The translations under genes and the position numbers were made by a program. Shown here in pieces: positions 1 through 6,775 of a stretch of DNA of 6,775 nucleotides. The first letter of the stretch is position 1. Each line of letters opens with the position of its first letter. This stretch comes from Thermococcus sp. Lineage in GTDB: Archaea; Methanobacteriota_B; Thermococci; Thermococcales; Thermococcaceae. A model generated the notes under the pieces. The model did no database searches. It had not been told where the DNA came from and saw nothing but the letters and a program-made list of their open reading frames with translations. The stretch is from positions 1-6,775 of the forward strand of contig JALVWX010000241.1 of NCBI GenBank assembly GCA_027023165.1, given 5' to 3'.

Positions 1-340
1 TTGTGAACTGGGTGAGGTAGTTGTGGAGGCACAGCTCTTTCCTGCTCCTGAGTTCGACGCCCGAGACGGGGCTCTTCCCGCTTATGGCCTTAAGCTCCTC
101 TATAACCCTGTCCATCTGCCTGTGGGTTCTGGCAAGGTAAAGCACCTTGTAGCCCCCTTCCTTCGCGGAGGGGAGGATTCCAGCCAAAACGCTCACCGTC
201 TTTCCAAAGCCGGTCGGTGCCTCGATTATCGCGTTCTCGCCGTTCTTAGCAGCTTCCGAGACCAGCTCGATGAATTCCCGCTGGTTCGGCCTCAGGTCCT
301 TGTAGGGGAAGTACTCAAAGGGATCACTCATCTCTTCCAT
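1..340 (-). CDS. XPD/Rad3-family Fe-S DNA helicase, N-terminal part (cut by window edge)
   Basis: ATP-dependent superfamily 2 DNA helicase of the XPD/Rad3/DinG type, probably acting in repair or unwinding of DNA in the cytoplasm. The visible 113 residues hold the start of helicase domain 1: a Q-motif-like LRPNQREFIEL (16-26), Walker A APTGFGKT (41-48, K47 and T48 binding phosphates), motif Ia YLARTHRQ (68-75), and SRKELCLH (99-106). In XPD proteins the cysteine of this last motif (here C104) is the first of four ligands of a 4Fe-4S cluster; the other three would lie beyond base 1. Two in-frame ATGs compete, at 340 and 331. I chose 340 because no good ribosome binding site precedes either, and a TATA-like GTTAAAAG at 363-370 lies about 26 bp from 340, as expected for a leaderless transcript. 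Family assignment is firm; exact substrate is unknown. Confidence 0.92.
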   Translation of the reverse strand, partial: MEEMSDPFEYFPYKDLRPNQREFIELVSEAAKNGENAIIEAPTGFGKTVSVLAGILPSAKEGGYKVLYLARTHRQMDRVIEELKAISGKSPVSGVELRSRKELCLHNYLTQFT

Positions 341-362
341 GGGAAAGAGTTTTAACGGCTCA

Positions 363-370
363 CTTTTAAC
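363..370 (-). promoter_or_regulatory. TATA-like box of the helicase gene
   Basis: GTTAAAAG on the minus strand, centred about 26 bp upstream of the ATG at 340, which suggests transcription starts at or next to that codon. The divergent small membrane-protein gene begins at 388, so both promoters lie within 47 bp. The plus-strand box for that gene could be GTTTTAAC at 350-357. Assignment is by pattern and spacing only. Confidence 0.4.
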
Positions 371-387
371 CTTTGTCGGTGGAAGGG

Positions 388-711
388 ATGGACGAAAAGG
401 TCAGCAAGCTCATCGAACTCACAGTCGAAGCCCTCCTCATAGTCTGGCTCGGATACCTGACGATCTACCAGAACTATCTCCTCTACAACTGGCACCGCGG
501 CCTGCCCCTGCCGTCGAGGTATCCGGCAATCGCGGCCGGCATTCTCATGGGGTTCGCGTTTTTCTGGTACGAATGGGACAGGTTTGGGAAGAGCAACCCA
601 TCAAGGCCCGAAGAAATCGGCAGAGAAGAAGAAACGAGGAACCTGGAAGGCAGCACTGCGGAAGGGAACGAAGAATTCGAGCAGGGGGACGGCCCAGCCA
701 CCCTCAGATGA
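388..711 (+). CDS. small membrane protein with two predicted transmembrane helices, function unknown
   Basis: I do not recognise this 107-residue protein. It has two hydrophobic stretches able to span the membrane, about residues 11-33 (rich in Leu, Ile, Tyr, Trp) and 45-62, joined by a short loop with HRGLPLPSR. After the second helix comes a hydrophilic tail of about 45 residues rich in Glu, Arg and Gly, probably disordered. The short acidic N-terminus and the tail would lie on the same side of the membrane. The start at ATG 388 is supported by GGTGG at 378-382, five bases upstream; a TTG at 373 in the same frame is a weaker choice because it lies upstream of that site. It diverges from the helicase gene. 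Its stop overlaps the last codons of the convergent gene at 704-1399 by 8 bp. Confidence 0.72.
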   Translation: MDEKVSKLIELTVEALLIVWLGYLTIYQNYLLYNWHRGLPLPSRYPAIAAGILMGFAFFWYEWDRFGKSNPSRPEEIGREEETRNLEGSTAEGNEEFEQGDGPATLR

Positions 712-1399
712 CCCTTATCCTGTACCTTCCTTCCAGCTCCGCCCCGTCAAAGTCCTCCCCGCCGACCTCCAGTAGTGCCTTTTCGACCTCCGTTATTGAA
801 AGACCAGAACCCGAATCGTGCTCCATTCTCTCAACGAAGTCGTCAACTACGGTGACAGTGAACCTGTCGCGTTCTCCCTCGCCCTCAAGCCGGAAGCTCC
901 TCCTGCCCGTGTGCAGTCTCACATACCTGACGATGTGGGGCATGAGCGAGGGTTTGAGGCCGCTCACAACGAAGTCCCCAGGTGAACCCACGACCTTTCC
1001 GACAACTGCCCCGTGGCTCTCGGCCATCCTCGCAACGGCGAGTGCAGAACCCCTGACGAGGAATCCCAGCTTTTTCCCGAGTCCCCTCTCCCCGGGTATG
1101 TCCCCCGAAACCCTCGCCAAAAGCCTCGAATCCTGAGCCGCAAAGGAGAGAACCAGGAGGCCATCAACGCCCTTGAGGATGTAGGTGACGTGGGGTTCGT
1201 TGAAGGTGAACTCAAGGGTTCCCTCAAAGCTGAACCTGGTCAGGAAACGCCTGAAAGATATCCTGACAAGGGGCCTCTCTCCTTCGCTAACTCGGACTTC
1301 ATAGGGGAACGTGGAGAAAAGTCTAGCCGGCATCGATGCAACGCTCAGCAAGGAGTGCCAGTCCGCGCTGAATGGGACCTCTGCAGTCCTTGACTCCAT
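704..1399 (-). CDS. conserved hypothetical protein, N-terminal half SRPBCC/START-like
   Basis: A 231-residue soluble protein with no signal peptide or membrane segment, which I cannot name. Residues about 28-127 read as alternating beta strands ending in a long helix (GSALAVARMAE, 117-127), the order seen in the SRPBCC/START hydrophobic-ligand-binding fold (polyketide cyclase or CoxG-like). This is inference from pattern, not a motif match. Residues 143-231 form a second region with strands (IVRYVRLHTGRRSFRLEG, 156-173; FTVTVVDDF, 180-188) and a helix near 201-213. Start: ATG 1399 has AGGTG at 1406-1410 six bases upstream; a GTG at 1408 in frame would overlap that site and is less likely. The gene follows the aminopeptidase gene on the same strand after 105 bp but has its own TATA-like box. 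Its stop overlaps the convergent membrane-protein gene. Confidence 0.85.
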   Translation of the reverse strand: MESRTAEVPFSADWHSLLSVASMPARLFSTFPYEVRVSEGERPLVRISFRRFLTRFSFEGTLEFTFNEPHVTYILKGVDGLLVLSFAAQDSRLLARVSGDIPGERGLGKKLGFLVRGSALAVARMAESHGAVVGKVVGSPGDFVVSGLKPSLMPHIVRYVRLHTGRRSFRLEGEGERDRFTVTVVDDFVERMEHDSGSGLSITEVEKALLEVGGEDFDGAELEGRYRIRVI

Positions 1400-1405
1400 A
1401 GAGCA

Positions 1406-1410
1406 CACCT
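1406..1410 (-). promoter_or_regulatory. ribosome binding site deciding the start at 1399
   Basis: AGGTG on the minus strand, six bases before ATG 1399. A GTG codon at 1408, three codons upstream in frame, lies inside this site, so the ATG is preferred. Confidence 0.6.
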
Positions 1411-1453
1411 TTGTACACTGCTCTGCACTGCCGTGGCATTTAACGATGGAGTG

Positions 1454-1461
1454 CTTTTAAA
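1454..1461 (-). promoter_or_regulatory. TATA-like box of the SRPBCC-like gene
   Basis: TTTAAAAG on the minus strand inside the 105-bp gap after the aminopeptidase gene. Counting about 25 bp downstream puts the transcription start near 1432, giving a leader of roughly 30 bases that contains the ribosome binding site at 1406-1410. This supports transcription independent of the upstream aminopeptidase gene. Confidence 0.55.
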
Positions 1462-1470
1462 GTTGGCGGA

Positions 1471-1504
1471 AGGAAAGAACTGAAGGAGAACTGAAAGGGA
1501 GAGA
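1471..1504 (-). terminator. possible pyrimidine-tract terminator after the aminopeptidase gene
   Basis: On the minus strand the bases directly after the aminopeptidase stop codon are almost all C and T, with several T pairs and triplets and a 9-base direct repeat TTCAGTTCT (1487-1495 and 1476-1484). Archaeal RNA polymerase terminates at T-rich tracts without a hairpin. This tract is interrupted by C, so it is a weak candidate. Confidence 0.3.
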
Positions 1505-3441
<1,937 letters not shown>

Positions 3442-3784
3442 GTGTGCTTTCTTGCCAGCTCCAGGGAGACGAACTTTGTGAAGTCTATCTTTTCACGAAC
3501 GTATACCTCCGTTCAGCAGAAACTGAAGGGCCATCTTCGGATCGTAGGGCTTTCTCAGCTCTTCCCCCAGCTTCTCAATTGTCGCGGGAAGGAACTCCTC
3601 ACGGTGAATGAAGCCGATCCCCTTTATTTGCACCTGCTTTACCGCAGGTTATTATCGCGGCGTTGTGTCGGGTGAATCCTATCAGGGCCTCCGGCCCAAA
3701 CTTCCCCCTGCGAGCTTTTTTATCCCCTCAACGCGCTCCTCAAAGGCATAATGAATGAACTCCTCAGGTATCATCCCACCACCG

Positions 3785-3808
3785 TTTAACTTTGACCCCA
3801 AAGTTAAA
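3785..3808. repeat. 24-bp inverted repeat between sfsA and the pseudogene
   Basis: TTTAACTTTG (3785-3794) and CAAAGTTAAA (3799-3808) are perfect 10-base inverted copies separated by ACCC. The right arm overlaps the TATA-like box of sfsA (3803-3810), and the same A/T-rich block could serve the opposite strand for the broken gene starting at 3774. A dyad on a TATA box is a typical place for a dimeric archaeal repressor, so it may be an operator. It could also be chance symmetry of two facing TATA boxes. Confidence 0.6.
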
Positions 3809-3810
3809 AA
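3803..3810 (+). promoter_or_regulatory. TATA-like box of sfsA
   Basis: GTTAAAAA centred about 27 bp before ATG 3834, so transcription would start at or within a base or two of the start codon. This predicts a leaderless mRNA, which fits the absence of a ribosome binding site before 3834. Confidence 0.55.
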
Positions 3811-3833
3811 CGCCTTTCGGTCTAATCCCAGCC

Positions 3834-4550
3834 ATGAAGGCGAGAACTGCACTGCTGAAGCTGAACGTCGTTCCCTGCACCTTTATCGAGAGGCTCAACC
3901 GCTTCGTGGCTTTAGTGGAGGTAAACGAGGAAACCAGAAAAGCCCTAGTCACCAACACAGGCCGCCTGGAGGAGTTCATGGTTCCGGGAAGGAAGGCCTT
4001 CTGCCTGCCGAAGAGCGGGGGCAAGACCGACTTCGTTCTGGTCGCTTTCGAGGACTTGGATGGAAAGGGTGCGGTGATAGACACGAGAACTCAGGCAAAA
4101 GCCTTTGAAAGGGCCGTTGAACTCAACCTCGTGCCCTGGCTGAAGGACTGCAGGATAAAGCGGAAGGAGGTAACCGTCGGGAAGTCCCGCCTCGATTACC
4201 TCTTCGAGTGCCCGGATGGTGAAATCTACGCCGAGATGAAGAGCGCGGTTTTAAGGGGCGGGGAACGTGGGGAGTACGCCATGTACCCCGACTGTCCGTC
4301 AACGAGGGGACAGAAGCACATAAGGGAGCTTATCGAGCTGAAAAAAGCTGGAAAGAGGGCGATGATGTTCTTCATCGGGGCGATGCCAGGAGTGGAGAGG
4401 TTCAAACCCTACGAACGGGGGGATCCAGAGATAGCGCGCCTTCTGGCGGAGGCGGAGAGAAGTGGCGTTGAGGTTAACGCACTGAGCATCTCCCTTCTGC
4501 CGGAGGGAAAGGTGGTCCTTGAGAGGCCGAGCCTTGAGATTGAGGTTTAA
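3834..4550 (+). CDS. sfsA: SfsA family protein (sugar fermentation stimulation protein homologue)
   Basis: A 238-residue cytosolic protein, close to the usual length (E. coli SfsA 234). SfsA was named for an effect on maltose use in E. coli; the fold combines an N-terminal OB-like domain with a C-terminal PD-(D/E)XK nuclease-like domain, so a nucleic-acid role is likely but not established for archaea. Family marks here: NTGRLEEFMVPG (41-52), SRLDYLF (118-124) with D121, IYAEMK (131-136) giving E134-x-K136, and YPDCPSTRGQKHIREL (151-166). D121, E134 and K136 form the nuclease-like triad. I chose ATG 3834 because it starts the conserved region and lies about 27 bp from a TATA-like box. An in-frame ATG at 3792 would add 14 residues and lie upstream of the probable transcription start. 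Its stop overlaps that of the convergent glycosyltransferase gene by 4 bp. Confidence 0.95.
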   Translation: MKARTALLKLNVVPCTFIERLNRFVALVEVNEETRKALVTNTGRLEEFMVPGRKAFCLPKSGGKTDFVLVAFEDLDGKGAVIDTRTQAKAFERAVELNLVPWLKDCRIKRKEVTVGKSRLDYLFECPDGEIYAEMKSAVLRGGERGEYAMYPDCPSTRGQKHIRELIELKKAGKRAMMFFIGAMPGVERFKPYERGDPEIARLLAEAERSGVEVNALSISLLPEGKVVLERPSLEIEV

Positions 4551-5791
4551 ACGGCCGTCCTCGGGGTCTTGTACCACTTCTTCTTGGCCTTCCTGCCCTC
4601 CCAGAGGCCGGCGAGTGATATCAGGATCCATATCTGGGAGTACGTGTAGTACATCAGCGGCGCGAGGAGCCAGCAGCCGGGACTCTTTATCCTGCCGTCG
4701 TAGAGGCCCGCGAAAATCTCCAGCAAGAACGCTAGGTAGACGAAGCTCAGGATAGCCCCGGTGAACCACGTGATGTTTCCAAAGGTTGCCAGGAGGGCTA
4801 TGAAGGCAACGTCGGCCACTATGACCGCGACGGCGAGAAGATAGTACACCATCAGGGTCAGGAGGAGGTCGATCCTAAGCCCCCACCCGGGTATCTCCCT
4901 GAAGCGCTTTATATGCTCGGCGACGGTGTAGACGTTCCCCGCTGCCCAACGGGTCCTCTGGCGGAACCAGACGCGCCAGCTCTCGGGTTCCTGCTCCCAG
5001 GTTACCGCAAGGGGATTGTAGGCTATCCTCTTATCCATCGCTATTATCCTGAAGGACAGCTCCAAGTCCTCAGCGATGGCTCTCTCATCCCAGCCGCCGA
5101 GTTCCTCAAGGAGTTCCAGTTTTATCACGAAGTTCGTTCCAGGAAGTACCGCGGTCTTGTAGAGCATGCTCTTTCCCGCCTGCCCGGCCAGCTGGAAGTA
5201 GAGGTACTCCATGCAGATGAACCTCGTGAGAACGTTTCTATTCCAGTTTATCGTCCTCACCTTGCCCGTGACGGCAGGAGTCTCATCGCTCAGCATCGAG
5301 ACAAGCCGTTTAAGAGCGCCCTGCTCCGGCCGGTTGTCCGCGTCGTAGACCGCTATCACTTCGCCCTTTGCCATCTTCAGACCGTGGTTGAGGACGTAGC
5401 TCTTGCCCTTTCCCCCTCCCTCGACCTCGATGACTTTGATGAAAGGAAACTCCCGGGCCACCTCAGCGGCCCTCTGAAGGGTGTCGTCGGTTGAGCCATC
5501 ATCCAGCAGGAGGACTTCCAGTTTATCCTTGGGATAATCGAGTGCTGCCATAGCTCGGAGAGTGTCCCCTATAACAAGCCCTTCGTTCCTCGCCGGAATC
5601 AGAATGCTGACGGTCGGCAGGGCATCGTCCCGAGGTATCGGAGGCTGCTTGAAGCGGGAACTGTACCTCAGTCCGGCCATGGTGAGAACCAGGTAGTAGA
5701 TGAAGATGGGGTATATGACTACCCCAGCAAACAGCCAGATCAGGTACAGAAGGGATATAATGAGCCAGGCGGCGGTGCCGAGGTCTACCAT
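4547..5791 (-). CDS. membrane-bound processive GT2 glycosyltransferase (cellulose/hyaluronan synthase-like)
   Basis: A 414-residue integral membrane enzyme that should transfer sugars from a nucleotide sugar to a growing glycan or lipid acceptor, with its catalytic domain in the cytoplasm. An N-terminal hydrophobic helix (about 8-38) precedes the GT-A domain: VSILIPARNE (61-70), LLLDDGSTDDT (94-104), D150-A-D152 for metal and nucleotide sugar, AEDLELSFR (240-248) with the catalytic ED, and QRTRW (278-282), the QxxRW motif of processive synthases such as cellulose, hyaluronan and PgaC/IcaA-type enzymes. Several further hydrophobic segments follow (about 308-338, 342-362, 374-396) and a basic tail ending WYKTPRTAV. 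ATG 5791 is preceded by GGTGA at 5801-5805. It converges on sfsA with a 4-bp overlap and diverges from the Toprim gene. Product sugar is unknown; no polysaccharide genes lie beside it here. Confidence 0.93.
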   Translation of the reverse strand: MVDLGTAAWLIISLLYLIWLFAGVVIYPIFIYYLVLTMAGLRYSSRFKQPPIPRDDALPTVSILIPARNEGLVIGDTLRAMAALDYPKDKLEVLLLDDGSTDDTLQRAAEVAREFPFIKVIEVEGGGKGKSYVLNHGLKMAKGEVIAVYDADNRPEQGALKRLVSMLSDETPAVTGKVRTINWNRNVLTRFICMEYLYFQLAGQAGKSMLYKTAVLPGTNFVIKLELLEELGGWDERAIAEDLELSFRIIAMDKRIAYNPLAVTWEQEPESWRVWFRQRTRWAAGNVYTVAEHIKRFREIPGWGLRIDLLLTLMVYYLLAVAVIVADVAFIALLATFGNITWFTGAILSFVYLAFLLEIFAGLYDGRIKSPGCWLLAPLMYYTYSQIWILISLAGLWEGRKAKKKWYKTPRTAV

Positions 5792-5822
5792 GCCGTCCCC
5801 TCACCATTTTATGGCCCCTTAG

Positions 5823-5829
5823 TTTATAA
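5823..5829 (-). promoter_or_regulatory. TATA-like box of the glycosyltransferase gene
   Basis: TTATAAA on the minus strand, about 25 bp before the GGTGA ribosome binding site at 5801-5805. The leader would be only about 10-14 bases long, so exact placement is uncertain; the TTTAAAA at 5867-5873, read on this strand, is an alternative giving a leader of about 50 bases. Confidence 0.4.
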
Positions 5830-5866
5830 GGGTGACCTTTCGGTCCCGTCACGGAGCGCGGAAGCG

Positions 5867-5873
5867 TTTTAAA
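5867..5873 (+). promoter_or_regulatory. TATA-like box of the Toprim gene
   Basis: TTTTAAA centred about 36 bp before ATG 5906. The expected transcription start near 5895 leaves a leader of about 10 bases that still includes the GGTGA at 5896-5900. Confidence 0.5.
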
Positions 5874-5895
5874 CCCGGAGTGCGAGAGAGTTTCA

Positions 5896-5900
5896 GGTGA
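5896..5900 (+). promoter_or_regulatory. ribosome binding site deciding the Toprim gene start
   Basis: GGTGA five bases before ATG 5906. Its last A is the first base of the other in-frame ATG (5900), so that codon would lack a usable site; 5906 is preferred. Confidence 0.6.
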
Positions 5901-5905
5901 TGGGA

Positions 5906-6775
5906 ATGACCATAGTCGATGTTAGAATCCTTGTTGAAGGCGCGAGCGACGTCGAGGTCGTGAGCAAGGCCCTTCAGGGGCTGGCCCTGGGGAGCGAGTA
6001 CAACATAACGATCTCCGCGATAATCCCGACGACCAACGTGGAGATAGCGAAGAGTGCGGCCGCTGGAGCCGACCTTCTCATAATAGCCACCGACGCGGAC
6101 AGGGTCGGAAGGGACTTAGCTGAGAGGCTCTACAACGAGCTTAACGAGATGGTCGGCCACGTCGAGCGGATGAAGCTCCCCCTCGGCCACGATCTGGAAC
6201 ACGTCGACGTTGAACTCGTGAGGAAGGAGCTGAGGAACACGCTCGTAAGGGCCGGACTTAAGAGCCTTCAAGTTCTCCCAGGATACATGGAAATACGGAA
6301 GGAACTCCTTGATGTTAAGGGCAAGTACGACCAGCTGGCCAACGACTACGAGGTCCTTTACAAGGAGCACGAGGAACTCCAGAGGAAGTACGAGGAACTT
6401 CACGCCGAGTACACCAGGCTGAGGAGCGAGAACGAGGGGCTGAGAGAACTCCTCGACAGGAAGAGCAGACCGGTCAAGATAGAGGACGCCTGGAAGGGCC
6501 TCTTCCCGGCGGAACCTGTGCCGGAGGAGAGAATACTCGCGATAGCCGTTGAGAAGCTCGGCTTGGCCGGGAAGATAATCGTCGGACAAGGCTACGTCTT
6601 TGCAGAGGACGAATCTCTCATAGAGGAACTCCTCAAGACGGTCTACCTGAGCCTCGCCGTCAAGGAGGAGCTTGAGGAAAAGGAAGGGCCGAAGCCTCCA
6701 AAACCGCCGGAGGAGAGGCCCGCTCCAGAGCCGGAAGAGCCGAACATCGTGGAGAACCCTGAGCTGAAGCCGGAC
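5906..6775 (+). CDS. Toprim domain protein with coiled coil and proline-rich tail (cut by window edge)
   Basis: The 290 visible residues begin with a compact Toprim domain, the metal-binding fold of DnaG primases, type IA topoisomerases and some nucleases. VRILVEGASD (6-15) supplies the conserved glutamate E11, and LLIIATDADRVGRDLAERL (58-76) supplies D63-x-D65, resembling the ATDxDREG motif of topoisomerase I. Residues about 131-187 are heptad-like and rich in Glu, Lys, Leu and Tyr, predicting a long coiled coil. A small globular part follows (about 192-255, with VEKLGLAGKIIVGQGYVF), then a Pro/Glu-rich tail from 256 onward with KPPKPPEERPAPEPEEP. No primase or topoisomerase catalytic domain is visible. 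Binding to DNA or RNA is likely from the family; the actual activity is unknown. The stop codon lies beyond base 6775. The gene diverges from the glycosyltransferase gene across 114 bp. Confidence 0.9.
   Translation, partial: MTIVDVRILVEGASDVEVVSKALQGLALGSEYNITISAIIPTTNVEIAKSAAAGADLLIIATDADRVGRDLAERLYNELNEMVGHVERMKLPLGHDLEHVDVELVRKELRNTLVRAGLKSLQVLPGYMEIRKELLDVKGKYDQLANDYEVLYKEHEELQRKYEELHAEYTRLRSENEGLRELLDRKSRPVKIEDAWKGLFPAEPVPEERILAIAVEKLGLAGKIIVGQGYVFAEDESLIEELLKTVYLSLAVKEELEEKEGPKPPKPPEERPAPEPEEPNIVENPELKPD

Noticed and set aside
339..1136. 265-codon open frame on the plus strand
   Set aside because: Its product is rich in Ser, Pro and Arg with no domain, and it runs across both the membrane-protein gene and the convergent 704-1399 gene, which have better starts and protein-like composition.
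1476..1495. Two copies of a 9-base repeat, AGAACTGAA on the plus strand, 11 bases apart
   Set aside because: Only two short copies inside a purine-rich tract; not a repeat array, and better described as part of a possible terminator.
3603..3643. Continuation of the second pseudogene frame as GKAGANKGDRLHSP
   Set aside because: It ends at a stop and uses less typical codons than the overlapping frame reading VKQVQIKGIGFIHREEF, which continues smoothly into the next segment.
3792..3833. Upstream ATG extension of sfsA by 14 residues
   Set aside because: The ATG lies inside the palindrome and upstream of the likely TATA box, and SfsA homologues begin near the ATG at 3834.
4913..5494. 193-codon plus-strand open frame
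   Set aside because: It is antisense to the catalytic core of the glycosyltransferase, whose DxD, ED and QxxRW motifs fix the coding strand.
6116..6589. 157-codon minus-strand open frame
   Set aside because: It is the reverse of the Toprim protein's coiled-coil region; its Leu/Val-rich product reflects Glu and Lys codons on the other strand.

Overview
The window looks like a hyperthermophilic archaeon of the order Thermococcales, most likely a relatively GC-rich Thermococcus. Support comes from a TET2-type M42 aminopeptidase that resembles the Pyrococcus horikoshii enzyme almost residue for residue, an XPD/Rad3-type helicase, an archaeal ATPase_2/DUF234 gene, A/T-rich TATA-like boxes about 25 bp upstream of starts, GGTGA/GGAGG ribosome binding sites, and heavy use of ATA, AGG and GAG codons. 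Genes are tightly packed on both strands. I see no tRNA, rRNA, CRISPR array or insertion sequence.

Layout. 1-340 (-): first 113 codons of an XPD-family Fe-S helicase, cut by the window edge. 388-711 (+): a divergent small two-helix membrane protein. It converges on 704-1399 (-), an unnamed protein with an SRPBCC-like N-terminal half; the two reading frames share 8 bp. 1505-2551 (-): tetrahedral aminopeptidase with all metal and catalytic residues present. 2566-3441 (-): C-terminal part of an ATPase_2/DUF234 protein that has lost its whole nucleotide-binding domain. 3391-3774 (-): a frameshifted 5' remnant of a different gene running straight into the truncated ATPase. 3834-4550 (+): sfsA, probably leaderless. 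4547-5791 (-): processive-type GT2 glycosyltransferase in the membrane. 5906-6775 (+): a Toprim protein with a coiled coil and a proline-rich tail, open at the right edge.

The intact genes look like ordinary housekeeping or conserved Thermococcales genes with independent promoters; I see no multi-gene pathway. The most unusual stretch is about 2566-3810. A deletion seems to have joined the 5' part of one gene to the 3' part of another. The first part has then collected at least two or three frameshifts, while the second stays open for 291 codons and carries the probable promoter and ribosome binding site of the aminopeptidase gene. The promoter region shared by this remnant and sfsA is a near-perfect palindrome covering the TATA-like box.

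I found no convincing new multi-gene system. The Toprim/coiled-coil protein and the SRPBCC-like protein are the least understood intact genes.
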